64,000 nucleotides of DNA from Tubiluchus corallicola (lineage: Eukaryota; Priapulida; Priapulimorpha; Priapulimorphida; Tubiluchidae), in assembly GCA_030141605.1 (NCBI GenBank), contig JAQGDQ010000010.1, positions 1,505,729 through 1,569,728 of the forward strand, in the 5' to 3' direction. The first letter of the stretch is position 1; each line of letters opens with the position of its first letter. Shown here in pieces: positions 12,318 to 24,809 of the stretch. The notes beneath the pieces are model-generated. The model was not told where the DNA came from, did not search any database, and saw only the letters and a list, made by a program, of their open reading frames with translations. Position numbers and translations under genes: made by a program.

Positions 12318-13374
12318 AGTCAGTCACTCACTCGTTTGGTCGTTTGCTTACTAGCCTATTCACTCATTTTCTTTAAGAATGTAAGTTTAGAACTAATACT
12401 GTTTTTTAACCTACTACCTATGTGCAGCAACCTTTCTGTCTTACATCTCGTATGAAGTGGCACTAAAGGCTTTTACAAAAAAATTTACAATTTCTAATTT
12501 TTTTGTCGCTATTCACATGTCTATAAACATCACAAATCAAATGCTTGATAATCGGTTCTTTTGTCATTGCACTTAGCTTAGCATGCAAGCGCAGCAGTAA
12601 TAAATAATTCCTTCCTCAAATAACGCACTTTTTATAAAAAAAATAGAAGATGGGAAATGTACACTTCGTTGAGAAATCTTTATACAAGCCCGCGCTGGCA
12701 AAAAGAAGGGAAATCCGATACTCCCCAGCATCAGCTTTTTCAGAATGCCTTTTAATGAAATCGATACATCATATAATTATGTCTCATGAATTAGCTACCT
12801 TCTCGTTTTAAGTAGAATGTTCAACGCTGGTTATTGAGGCACGCAAACGAATTACATTTCATAAGAAATTCAAACTTCGCCTCATAACAATCGGTGGAGT
12901 AAAGCCGTTTCGTTCCATGCAACGTGATCGCTATACAAATATACACCTTTATTTTGCTTTGCGTCATCATTTATGTCATTCTTTCGTCATCCATGAATCT
13001 GCTTTTTTTATCTCAACGCGGAGAAAGGTAGGACTATTGTTGGTACCAACACCACTTGAAATGTCATAACCATAAAATTTGGAGTAAAATTTTAGATTGA
13101 TGCAATGATTGTGCAATAGAAACACTTGAGTCATGTTTCTAGAGATTTCACGCAGAGGAAGGTGAATGTGAACGGTCTCTTGGTGCAATGCTGTCATGTT
13201 ACTAGCCTGTAGTTGTGCTTTTTTGCTTGTCAGGCAGTAGATTTAACTGGGGCTGTTGACTATATTATGATTTGGTGACTTCATATTAAATAAAATCTAA
13301 AGCTTTTTAGAAATTAAATTAAACTGTTTTTTCTAACTGAGGAATTTTGCAAAAATAATGTTTGGTGGTGTTAG

Positions 13375-13690
13375 TGGTTATCATCGTAGTAACATCAACA
13401 TATCATCTACATAATAATGACAGTCATCACTGTCGTGGTTGTTATAATTATTATCATGATCACTTGCCTCATCCTTGCCACCATCGTTGTCATTATCATC
13501 ACCAATAGTACCACAGCATTATCATGATCATTATAATCGCCATCGTCATCATCATTATCGTGATCATATCATCATCTTTGTTGTCATCGTCTTCGTCCTC
13601 ATCATGATCATCATCATCACAGTCACTGTCATTATTGTCATTATCTCGCCATGTTCGTTGCCACTGCCGTCATCGTCATCCTCATTATCG
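13375..13690. repeat. ATC/TCG-rich trinucleotide tract
   Basis: Imperfect ATC/ATT/GTC triplets with many TCATCATC runs, densest from about 13490 to 13690. The 100-codon plus-strand frame inside it is low-complexity and not a gene. Confidence 0.8.
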
Positions 13691-13779
13691 CTGTCTACGA
13701 ATGTAAGAATAGCATGGTACATTAATGCAATAAACTTCAATCAGAAATGGCAGGTGCTAATCAAACTGTCTTACTAGTA

Positions 13780-16700
13780 TTTCCTAGTCAAGTCTCAGGG
13801 TAGGAGACTATGCAGTGAACAAGTGGTTATTACTCATTCAAGGACCTGTTGAGCTAGTCTTGCGGTGACGTTTAGTCACGCTAATGAGTCTTCAGGGGAC
13901 CGTGCATCTGAGCTCTTTCTAATCTAATATGTTTCTAGATTCAGAAGATATTCTGTTTTTGATTACTTAAAGAAGTACGTAAATTCAGAGTCAGTGGGGG
14001 ACACGTGGCTAGGTTATAGTACTACTTTTGTAGAAGTGAAATGATAGAAAACTGCAAAAATCGTTGAGTGAATTCACCACATGCGCCTTGATTTACATTG
14101 ACAAGCGTCCAAATTTACAAAAAGTGCATGACAAAAAATTGCTTTTTAAATGGCGATAGTAATTTGGGACTTGAATTAGTTCATATCTTCAAAAAAACGA
14201 AATGAGTCGCTCTGCTCACCAGCTGACGCATTTGTTCTGTAATTGTTAGGTTGTGCTGTCCACTGGTTCGGGCGGGTTTTTTGTTTTGTTAATATTTCAG
14301 TTCAAGCGTAGAAAAAACATCGACAAAGGCAATTATTCTTGTTAACAGTGCCTTTAAGAGAAACAGTTGACATTTCTTACGAAACTTCGACTTGCTGTAC
14401 GTATGTTTCACAACATCGGTTAGCTTCGAATCGCACAGTAACTATGTATACTTCCAATTAAATCTACACTTATCGCTATTATTTAGTGTTATTATTGCCA
14501 AAATCTTTTGTTAGCTATTACTTAAAATTAACAAAATTTTAACGCTTAAACTGTATGTAGTTATTGTAAAAAATTTTCACGAAAGTAAATGAACGTGACA
14601 GTCTGTTAATATTCTATTTTCAACTCTATCGGAAGCCAGCGAGCTTGAAAACAATAAGCGATCTAACCAATCAGAAGACAGTGGAACATCGCTTTGCGTG
14701 CACGTAATGCCATTACAGTTTTAAAAAAGTGAATATCTCTCGTCAGTAAAGAAAATGAAGACAATAATGAATGCAATCTACAGAATGATAAAAGATCCAA
14801 TTGGGCGAACCCACAACTGGGGCTGGCATATTTGCTACCAAAAAAGACCTGCTTAAATTTAAGAAAGCGTATGATAAAGAAAACAATGTGTGTACATTAT
14901 CGTGAATTTTGTCATTCGTTAAAAACAATTCTGTAAAAACTTCAATTAATTTATAAACGAGTGCTTAATGGAAAGGACAAGTCGCTTAGCATGCTGGGTT
15001 TATTTCACTTAAACTTAGAAAACTATAACAAAGAAATTGCAAAAAATTGTCTATAGAACATAAAGCTAATTTATACTATCTATGCATAAGAATTTTCAGG
15101 TGCGGTGGTTGCCGAGATTCACTTGAAATTGTGACGTAACTGCTGGACTTCGCAATTTTTCGTAAGGCCATCGTGGCCTTCCGTAAGCGCGCGATGCTTA
15201 AACTAATTCAAACTTCTGCAGCTTACCTAGCGTTAATGCAGAATATCACAAAATTAGCTATCTAACTTTTTGCAAAAAGTTATACTTTTGACGGAAATTG
15301 ACAGTACGCAGCTTTGCTTCAGAAGATGAACGACGTCAATGGTTTTAGAATGGGTGATCAAAATGAGAGCGAACAAAGCATGAGATAATCGCGACTTTAA
15401 AGTGATTTTACTAATAATTACCAAAGACGTTTATCGCACTTCTTTACTAAATCCTTCTAACATTTTCGCAAACATTGAAATAAGCTTAACTTCTCAGAAG
15501 GTTTGGTCTTTCCTTTCAATTCGCTTGTTCTACTTGGGGCGGTACACGTTTGCCATGCAATAAATTTGACTTTATTAAAAGGGCAAAGCTCAGCAATAAC
15601 AAATACAGTGTAATACATTTTTTTTCTTGTCCTGTTTACGGTGCGCAATTTTCTACTTATAGAATGCGAACGGAATTGGCAGTTTTGTCGGGAGCGAATT
15701 TCCAAAAGCCCTGAATCGTTTCCTACATTAGGTCAATCAAGTTACGTGCACGAAAGTTTCCTCAATTTGCCGAGAAGCCTATAAATAAGAGTCCCAATTC
15801 AAGATTACAAACCTAACTTAATTAGTCGAAGAAACGTTAAAGAAGTCAGCAAGTTCTGCTGTATCAAACATTGGCTGACGTACATAGCAAGTTAACACAG
15901 AGAGTTAAAGAGTTAATTTGTGCGAAATTTTGAATAGCTTTTTAGTCGGCCAAGTAGAGGATTGACCGCGTATAGGATTCCGGGTAAACATAGGATTCGT
16001 GGTTACTTATTGTTATTAAATGCTACCCAAGCTTATTTTACAGAGCAGAGTCTGTGTTTTTCGTAGCAATATTTTATGAAACAAGGTGTTTACGCAATAG
16101 TGTAAACAGAGTGTAAATTATTAAATTTTCTTCGCCACGTCTCCAGTTCTCAAAAACGAGTTCGCTTATGTTCACCATTGTAGCATTTACGCGATTAAGG
16201 TTTCTTTGGCAACATAAAAACTGGCTTCGTTTAAGAAATAAGTTGATTATAGACATTACCATTTTGGACTGCAGATGGCAACACAAGTTTGAAAGAATAA
16301 ATCAATTTAATTAGTGTAAATCAAATTAATCTTGCTACTTTAAAGAGGCATGTTTAAAAGTGAAAAATTGAGTAATCTGTTACATAGCGACCATCACAAA
16401 TCACTGTAATAATTTTTGTAAAGTTTCTGTATTTCAACCAGCTAAAGCCCCATGCTTGGTTTACTAATTTTTAAATGAGTTCTGCACGTCTTCTGAAGTG
16501 AAAAATAAATGAATTTGACAGAATATCTTGACTTACTGAAATTCACAATTTTCTATACCATGTCTCGAAAATAAATGATTGGAAGCAATCTTTTGGTTTC
16601 CTCACATTTTACAAGACCAAAACATCTACCCTTTGCGTTTGAAGGTAAAATGTCAGTTAAGCAACAAGGTTACTGCGATATTAAAATTAATTAATTCATC

Positions 16701-17640
16701 GAGAACGTACAGTCGATATAAAAAAATTTTAGTCCGGGTTTTCGAAATAAACTACAAAGCTACATAAACGAGAAAAACCAAATGAACCCACGTTATTATG
16801 ATAATCTATATCAACATCTGCTTTTGTTTGATATACATCTGCGACATATTATACAGCCAACTGCTAACAAAGCTAAACATAATACAAATGACCGTTCAAT
16901 GATAAATCTAATAACGTTGCAAAAAGCTAACGATCTTCAAGTCAAATCAACAAAAGAACGGACTTCCGCGCTACTCCTTTAAACTCGGTGCAGGTACTTG
17001 AGCCTTGCCCGAATTTTCTAAGAAATCTTGTTACGAAAGAGTAGAAATCTACTCTGATATACTGAGTCTACTCTGATATCCTGAGTGGAACATGTCATGA
17101 AGAGAATGTATTGTGATGCAATACTGGCAGTCGTATAAAAACGGTATACAAACGAACATCCGATGTGAGAAGCTGAGAACAAAGCACCCGACGTAATGCC
17201 TGTAATGCCGAGTCCAGCATCTGAAAGCGAGAAATAAAACTGTATGTCAATAGAATGCCTTCGACGGTCCAAATTACAGCAGTGCACATGTTCAACGAAA
17301 TGACTGAAATCATTGTGGTCGCTGTTGCGAGAAAAAAGGTAGCAAAATTTAACTGACAGGTGAATTTATACTTAAAAAGGAACAGTAACTAAAAAGTTTT
17401 TATAATTGTAAAATCCGTATTCCTTTGAACACTGTCTCATATAAGTTTAATTTAATTTAGTTTGCGAATCATCAAAACATCATAATATGACAAAAACAAA
17501 AACTTGACAGTTTTTATCAAGATATCTAAAAGAGTAAAAATATTAGAAACGTACATAGCAATAATGGCTCATCTACGGAAACAGTAATAAGGAAAACACC
17601 ATATTTACAATAATAACTATAATACCATATAAACAGCATA
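13780..17640. other. Intergenic, no supported gene
   Basis: No coding feature can be supported. A minus-strand pair of overlapping open frames at 17018-17313 encodes hydrophobic segments, but no family is recognised and no exon structure could be completed. Confidence 0.35.
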
Positions 17641-18000
17641 ATTTGTAAAAAAAAGAGTAATAGATTGAGTGATAGAAAAGAGCAATCAGGAGCTTTTAAG
17701 AGCAGAAACAGGCCGTTAAGTCAGCGTATTTATGCGGCGTTACACAAGCTACAACTTTTCATGCCAGCCATGTGCGATTGGACTTTCAAGCAAGTGGTGG
17801 AGCTAGCTGCTAGGGTAGCAGAACCATTCATTCGAATCGTAATTCAAGCGTGCATTCAACTCACTTCCGTAATTCTTAACTCTGTTGCGTTGATGCCAAC
17901 TAATTATGAGCCAAGGCGAAAGTTAAGTGTGTTCGTTTAATCAAGTTTTGATAATAATAACTACCCGACGAATTTAGATTTACCACGCGAATCTGCCGTG

Positions 18001-18010
18001 TATATAAAAA
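18001..18010 (+). promoter_or_regulatory. TATA box candidate for the sulfotransferase gene
   Basis: TATATAAAAA lies 493 bp before the sulfotransferase start codon on the same strand. Transcription would begin near 18030-18040. The leader up to 18503 contains several upstream ATGs, so either it holds a small intron or the main start is further down. The motif is seen; the function is inferred. Confidence 0.4.
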
Positions 18011-18502
18011 GTATAAAGCTTGTGTGAAAGCGGATAAAGAATCAAGCAGACGGCATCAAACGTATGTTTTCCAAATATTATGGAATACAGTGACCAGCTT
18101 GACAACAAATTTTGACTGATGAGTAGCATAGATGCCAAAATTATCGGGAATCTTGATTTATCAACGGGAGATTGAAGATCGCTGACGACAAACTGCTTTA
18201 GTTCAAGAAGATGTGACGGATTTATTGTCCAGGAAATCTCATATTCAGCGTATAATCCTGAATGGGGTGGTCAACGTGCAACAGTATCTCTCTGACATAT
18301 TTTGCACATGACGCTGAAGCTTAAGAGCAGTGATGCAGAGGATAAACATTATCTAAGTGGGATTTTCACCCAAATGCCATCCTAGTTTCAATTACCACGT
18401 TTATGTTTGACCGACCTAGCCGTAATCATGATGATAATAGTCTAGAAATATTGTGTCTTATAAATAAGGCAAAACAGCCAATGCATCCGCAAAAAACTTG
18501 AA

Positions 18503-19555
18503 ATGTCAACATTTAATGGAGAGCAACAGAAATATTTCAGTACCAGAAGCGGGTCTTTAAGGAACCTATCAAAGCAGTGCAAATCGCAAGTGGTGTTGGG
18601 GATCATTGCATTGTGGGCTACCCTATTATTTTTCATCCATACTATTCCGCTGCAGTTAAGCATCAAGAACAAACAGCTGTGGAACCACAGCAAAATTGCA
18701 GAGCCACTTGGTGGAAACAAAACGCTCTTGTTATTGAGACAACATGGCTACGCAGCAAAAAACGTAGACCTCGATAAGATATTTTATAACCGAGTTCCAA
18801 AAGCGGGTAGCAGTACCCTCTATAGCCTTATGCAAAACCTAAAAAAACCGAATCATTTCGCCTACAAGACTTTGCTTCCTCATTTTGAGTTTCGCGGAGG
18901 AGAAACAAAAGTGGCGAATCAGATCAACTCCATGGAGGGCAGATGGTTTGTCCACAAACACCAGCATTTCATCAATTTCGAAGACCATCCCATGACGGAT
19001 GGTGGCGATGCTATGTGGCCGGCATACGTAAACATAATTCGTGATCCAGTAGACAGGTTAATATCGTTATTCTATTTTCTGCGGCGCCCAGCGCGCTTGT
19101 TTCAGCAATATTTAAACTACAAAGTAGATGTGAACTTAACTTTTGAAGAATGTGTACTGCATGAACACGAAGAGTGTCGCTATACTGAAAAATATCCAGA
19201 CTACAGGTACAGTCAGATAGCATTCTTCTGCGGTCCTACTTCAGACTGCACAGAACTAAATAGCAAAACTGCGTTAGAAAAAGCAAAGTCGAATGTTGTT
19301 AAATACTTTGCTTTTGTAGGAATCAGCGAATCGTATGATTACTCATTGCGAATTCTACATGTTTTGTTTCCTTCTTTTTTCGATGGATGGGAGACGTATT
19401 ACTACTCAGAGAGATTAAAAGACAATCATTCGAAGAAACGTCAACAGGTATCGGAACAGGTGAAGCAAGTGCTTAGAGAGAAGCTAACGACTGAGTACGA
19501 ATTTTATGAGTTTGTAAATGAAAGATTTAAGGCTTTTAAGCAACAAATACTTTGA
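18503..19555 (+). CDS. Uronyl 2-O-sulfotransferase, HS2ST/UST family (single exon)
   Basis: A 350-residue type II Golgi membrane protein predicted to move sulfate from PAPS to the 2-O position of uronic acid in heparan or chondroitin/dermatan sulfate. Visible parts: short cytosolic N-terminus; one hydrophobic anchor at about 29-47; 5'-phosphosulfate loop KAGSST at 100-105; a histidine cluster HKHQH at 151-155, where the family's catalytic base lies; 3'-phosphate loop RDPVDRLIS at 180-188; then FFCG at 241-244 and EYEFYEFV at 331-338, both family hallmarks. Potential N-glycosylation sites are N61, N72, N211 and N308. Length matches the family (about 350-400). The start has purine at -3 and gives the expected short tail before the anchor. 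No intron is evident. The motifs cannot settle HS2ST versus UST; the C-terminal EYEFY block and RDP(V)-R context are compatible with both. Confidence 0.9.
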   Translation: MSTFNGEQQKYFSTRSGSLRNLSKQCKSQVVLGIIALWATLLFFIHTIPLQLSIKNKQLWNHSKIAEPLGGNKTLLLLRQHGYAAKNVDLDKIFYNRVPKAGSSTLYSLMQNLKKPNHFAYKTLLPHFEFRGGETKVANQINSMEGRWFVHKHQHFINFEDHPMTDGGDAMWPAYVNIIRDPVDRLISLFYFLRRPARLFQQYLNYKVDVNLTFEECVLHEHEECRYTEKYPDYRYSQIAFFCGPTSDCTELNSKTALEKAKSNVVKYFAFVGISESYDYSLRILHVLFPSFFDGWETYYYSERLKDNHSKKRQQVSEQVKQVLREKLTTEYEFYEFVNERFKAFKQQIL

Positions 19556-19914
19556 AAAAATTAGCTATACAATGCACATAGCCTTCTTTATTTTGTTTCA
19601 TAAAGTCAGTAGTATAAAGTGCGGCATGTTCATACGAGTACGCCATGTACGTAATAAGCTTCTTGATAAGGAATTTATGGCTTCATCTAACAAGAGAGAC
19701 TGATAGCAAACCAATGATGTAGCTCGCTTACCATATTATGTAAAAGTCAACGATTATAGGGGCAGCTTTCTCGTCTCTCGGGTAATGGTTCTTTATAGTT
19801 GGCAAGCTTTTTCAACTGTACTATAATTAGTCCTATAGCCCACTTCTTTTACAAAGTAAATTTTAAAACTTGTTTTTAAGCAGATCGCCACAGTGACAGT
19901 GACTACAGCCAGAA

Positions 19915-19920
19915 AATAAA
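19915..19920 (+). terminator. Polyadenylation signal candidate for the sulfotransferase gene
   Basis: AATAAA, 360 bp after the stop codon on the coding strand. It is the first clear copy downstream; use is inferred. Confidence 0.35.
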
Positions 19921-20769
19921 AATAATTATGAAATCGGGAACAGAAAATAGAATTATAATAAAATTTGTTATTGGTAGGGTCATCTGTTGACTTTTTCTTG
20001 GAACAGTTGATAGTATATGCCTGTTAGCAGGGAAACAATTTGATAAACAATTGGACCAGCCAGAAGAAAAAGTTGAATTTACGAACAAGCGTGCTGCATC
20101 AAGAAACGTACAGAGTAAAATTATTCAGATATAGGCAATAACGCCAAGCGTCTACTACGAGCAAATAAATGGCCTTTACGAACCTGTAACAACAACCCTT
20201 TGTTGTAAAAGAGATTACAAGGCTATCCACAGATCAGGCCGACTAGATATATGATATAATACTGAGATGCAATTTAAACCTGCGCTTGAAAAGCTTTATT
20301 ACGAGTTCCTCTAGAATACCATCTAGGTGTTACCTATATTAGGATCTGTATCTCAAAAAAGACACTCAGATCCACTTAATTTGAGTTTAATGTCGACTGT
20401 GTAAGAATGCTGTGGTCTTTGCTATGATATGACACTATATGCTATATTATGAAGGATATTTATAAAATATACAGTATTTTAAAAAAAGTGAGACTGGCAT
20501 ATATTACCTCTTATGCCAGCCTATATTGTGCAATGACAAATATGATAAAAAAACATAAGTTTACATTGCTAACAGTAAAAATACCATAAAATAAAAAATC
20601 AATAAAACATAGACAAGGTGCAAATTTATCAAAATTGGCAGAGTTCGTTAAACTAAGCTGAAAATGTTTTATGAAAACCTATTATAAATATATTGTGGAG
20701 GTAAAGTAATATGATCTTCGTAATGGTCATCATCTCCGCAGTTCTCAGTCTGTTTGATCTTGCTGTTAC

Positions 20770-20945
20770 AGCTGAACACCCGATACTGTAATATCAAAAA
20801 TTAAAGCATATTGTAATAAAAAAATCAACACATACTACAAAAAATAACCCAAATGTAATGAAATTAACTGATAATGTAATAAAAAACGTATGCATGATAA
20901 ACAAAACGAAGAATGTAATTAAAAATTTTAACCTATAATGTAATA
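20770..20945. repeat. A-rich tract with recurring ATGTAAT motif
   Basis: ATGTAAT or TTGTAATA recurs about six times at irregular 20-40-bp spacing in an A-rich stretch. Function unknown; probably a decayed tandem repeat. Confidence 0.4.
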
Positions 20946-21284
20946 ACTAGCTGAATTAATGTTGCTTGGTACCAGTGACAAAGGGCGGTGGGAATTTTTT
21001 GGAATATCGCGTTTCCAGTGTTCCCTCACTATTTCAAATTAAATGACACTTCTCATAATAACTATAGTTTTATACATTATGTGCGTAGACCAACGATAAT
21101 ATTAGTAGAAATGTGTCCGAATATGCTATATGTCAGAACAAAATATATCATAGTAAGTAACACGGTGAGTTACCTACATACTAAATAAAACTGCCATAGT
21201 AGATTTAAGTGTGAATAAGATCACCCTCGCTTGCAATTAATGCGAGCTTTAAAAAATATGCCAGTTGACCCAATAATCAATAGG

Positions 21285-21505
21285 GTCAGGTTTTCCATCC
21301 GTACCCAACCCCTGCAACCAGATGGTAGGTCTAAAGCTCACTAGTGATGCCTTGGCTTCCCACCCGAGTGACGTGGGTTCAATTCCTGGCCGAATCATAC
21401 TGAAGACTAAAAAATTGTATCAAGTTATTGTGCGAGTTTAAGGAAATCAGTGCCATTTAACTATAGATGGTTCAGTATGTACCAGGACTATGCCCCAACC
21501 AAAAC
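21285..21505 (+). mobile_element. tRNA-derived SINE, copy 1
   Basis: Carries a near-consensus RNA polymerase III B box, GGTTCAATTCC at 21376-21386, preceded by an A-box-like AGCTCACTAGTG about 45 bp upstream and followed by a shared tRNA-unrelated body (ATACTGAAGACTAAAAAAT ... GTATGTACC). It is about 80% similar by eye to the copy 251 bp downstream. Confidence 0.75.
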
Positions 21506-21537
21506 TGTTATTATAAAATGCGCCAATTAATCATTAA

Positions 21538-21745
21538 TCGACTTTTCATCCATACATGACCCCAGCATCCAGATGGTAGACCTATAGCTCACTTGCTGTG
21601 TCCTGGTTTTTCACCCGAGTGACGTGGGTTCAATTCCCAACCGAGTCATATTGAAGACTAAAAAATAGTATCAAAATAAAGTTGCGAGTATAAGGAAATC
21701 AGTTTTGAATTACTTTAGATGATTCAGTATGTACCTGTTATTATT
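21538..21745 (+). mobile_element. tRNA-derived SINE, copy 2
   Basis: Same organisation as copy 1: A-box-like TATAGCTCACTTGC, then B box GGTTCAATTCC at 21627-21637, then the same body ending near GATTCAGTATGTACCTG. Head-to-tail with copy 1, so either a tandem duplication or a dimeric insertion. Confidence 0.75.
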
Positions 21746-21867
21746 GCATGTCTTCATATTGTATATCTTTAACTTTCTATTATAGCCGAGTAAAGTTAGC
21801 GACAGACAGATAGACTCACGGATTGAGTTAATTAATTCTTTAGTTGCTGCCCACGTCGTAGGGGTAA

Positions 21868-21892
21868 CTATATATATATATATATATATATG
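21868..21892. repeat. (TA)n microsatellite
   Basis: About eleven TA dinucleotides. Confidence 0.9.
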
Positions 21893-22251
21893 TCTATACT
21901 AATAAATTATAAAGTGGTTGATGTATAATGTTTCGTCAGTAGTATACATATGTTTAAAGGGTTCCAAAGAGACTCTGTGTCACTAACATTCTGGCTTCTT
22001 GCGAGTTTCTTACTCAGCTGTTATATATAAGCCTTACCAGTGCCACTCCCCCGTGGCATTGCCCAATGATAAACCGTCCGCGCACAAAATAGTATCAAAG
22101 GTAAGAAGTTGTAACGATAACTGTATCAAGAAAAATTAAAACGAATAAATGTTTCCGTCAGGCTTGCGTTTTTTGTCTTCCCAAATAAACTAAGTAAAAA
22201 AATCAATAGCTAATTTGCGTTCTATTATACTTGTAGCATTAAAATGTCAAA

Positions 22252-22536
22252 GACGTCAGCCCAGTGAGCCCACACGTAGTTTCTTTAGAGTTCTTCCCAC
22301 ACACAGAATGACGCAAAAGGCTGTCCAATGGGAAGACACAACAGTGACATCATTGCTAAACGCAACCAATAAAGTTACCGCAACGCGCAACGATCTTAAC
22401 TTGCGCACTATGTAAACCGGTTTCCTTGTCTGATGTCGTGACGCTGATGGCGTACGTAATTTTGACGTGTTGCTACGTATTCCATGAATTGAACCAGTCC
22501 GAAAGCTCTGTTTTGGTGACGATTACTACGTAACCG
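22252..22536 (+). promoter_or_regulatory. CREB promoter and 5' noncoding exon with CRE-like cluster
   Basis: Seen: GACGTCA at 22252-22258, TGACGCAA at 22309-22316, TGACATCA at 22345-22352, TGACG at 22439-22443, TGACGT at 22463-22468 and TGACG at 22517-22521. CCAAT motifs lie at 22325-22329 and 22366-22370. A strong donor (CCG then GTAAGT) follows at 22537, so a leader exon probably ends at 22536 and joins the acceptor at 24804-24805. Cyclic-AMP response elements in the promoter of a CREB gene would allow autoregulation, as reported for mammalian CREB1. Promoter extent and start site are inferred. Confidence 0.5.
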
Positions 22537-24809
22537 GTAAGTACTCATCCAAGAAGACAACAAATACATTCATCGTCCAACATGCTTGGAACCATGTGGT
22601 TAGATTTCGGCATATTTGCCGGTATGTATAGCATTTCAAATTTCACCTAAGGAATTTAACAGGAAAATTAAAAACGAATGTTTATAGCGATTGGTTGTGT
22701 GAGTCGCTATTAAGCAGTTTTCGTTATTGCACTTTTCGTTTTTGCTTGCTCACGTGCACCGAATTTTGTAGAAGCTAGGCTAACTACATTTATGGTCCTA
22801 GAAGTTCATTACACTACTATGATTCCTGCAAATTCGTGTTCAGTTTTATGCTCCTTCAGTTCTTCGTTTTACATGAAATTTTTTTAATAATTGACAATTC
22901 ATGAAAACAAAATAAACGTGTACATGTATAATGGTACTTCACATTAATTAGGTCTAGCTATTACTAAGTTAATGTTTTGTTAATTAATAGTTAATTGACT
23001 GTTAAAATGCCTTTTTGAATTTAATTGTTCTGTTAAACTTGGACATTAATAATTGACCAGTTATATTGTCATCACGCCTTCCTTTCCTGTTCATTTATAT
23101 TATCATCCACATCATGACACTACACCTAATTTTACAAAGTTAGGGCATCTCTGGCCCTGAAATAATGTTATTTTTAACCTTAATTGTGGTATTTTGTATT
23201 ACTGAGGATAAGGAATTATAGTTATGTTATACCTGATGTTGAAATAATCTTCTTTCATTGTATATGCTAATGATTTTTAAGTCAGTTAACAGTAAATTTT
23301 GTTTGACTATCACTTAGGGTCCTAACTTTTCATTACATTTACTATGATTTATTCAGAATTTGATACATTTTAGCCACAAAAATGCACAGAATTATCTAAA
23401 ATGCATATGTGGTTGCTACTGAAAGAAGACTCAAACTGGGCAAAATAGGACTAGGAAAACTGATATCATGAAATCTTTCCCAGGCTTGATTTAAAATAGA
23501 AAATTTATAAAATTATTCTCTTTCTTCCAAGTTTGTTTAAAAATCACTGTATTTTTGTACTATAAAATTTACTTTGTCATGTTTTGTTTTCATTTTGGCC
23601 TATTTTTCAATTGTTTTTGAAGCTGCCATGATTAGTTGGCAATTTCAAAGACTAGCTGGTGGTAGTCAGAGTGTTGTGAAAATGTGAATCAATAGAAAGC
23701 TTTATGCTGTCTTAGATTATCATTATTCAATTATCGAAGGCTGAAAAACGCTGCACAGTTCAGTAAAGTGAGTTTATGCAGTTAGGCCTCAGACATTTTT
23801 CCTTACAAGTAGGAAAAGTAAGAAAAAACTGATGGATAGCTGAGCGGCCTGAAGTTAATTGCGCGAGGTTGAATGAACATTTTTGAGCATAACTGTATAA
23901 TTTATACAGTTACAACATCAGCTGTAAAATTTAAGTAATGCATTTTATGTGACAATAGTTTGCAAATTATTAAATAGTTTAGAACTGTTACCAGATACTG
24001 AGAAATTTTCAGAAACATTCTAACTATAATTCGGGCACTGATTGATTCTCTGAACGAACTTTGAAACCAACGTTTGCAGACAGGCATTAGGCATACGCTA
24101 TTTATTAAAGGGCTAATTAGTTTATTCATACATGTATCACTACTAAATATTATCAAAATATTTTGTGACATTTTTATACCCTTCTTAGTGCTTATTTTAA
24201 AAAAATTGTTGAACTTTGTTTACATTCGTAAAATTATGTTTGCCAGAAGATCTGCATGTATAAACATATATTTAAATTGACCAGTAACTGTTTAGTCTAC
24301 TGTAATGCATGTTAATTTTACATTTTTGTATAACCTCTGGAAAATTTGAAATGGAAATACTGAAAAGTCACATACCTGACTGGAAAAGCAGGCCCCCATA
24401 AGACTTAATTCTAATTCAAAATTATTAAGTTGCAGTTTTATGACTGTTTTTAATTTATTTACTAATTATAATTACAATCAACAAGTGTCATTTTTGTAAG
24501 CTTCATGGCATTTTTGCCATTAGCCTTGATAATTTTAGGAATTTTATGACTTCACTCATTTTTTAACACTTCGAGAATGTTACAGTGCTTCTACAGTGAC
24601 ACTTATAATTACAAGTTTTGTTGGTCAACATATTTTTTCTTCAATTTTGTTTGAAATTAGTAGAAAATTGTACAATCTATTCAACTTATTATATATATGT
24701 AGTAAATATCACCTGGCTTAATTTGCTGTATAATTAAGACATATATTACTAATTATATATTATAATTTATTATTTGCAATTGTTTATCATTTTTGTGCAT
24801 TTTAGTGTT

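Noticed and set aside
17018-17313. Hydrophobic minus-strand frames resembling membrane segments
   Set aside because: Two overlapping frames compete, no family is recognised, and no neighbouring exons could be joined.
17665-17940. 91-codon plus-strand frame upstream of the sulfotransferase
   Set aside because: No recognisable domain; it lies before the TATA box of the next gene and is as long as several chance frames in this window.
18105-18145. Second CTGATGAG motif as hammerhead ribozyme candidate
   Set aside because: No GAAA core at the right distance and no matching stems.
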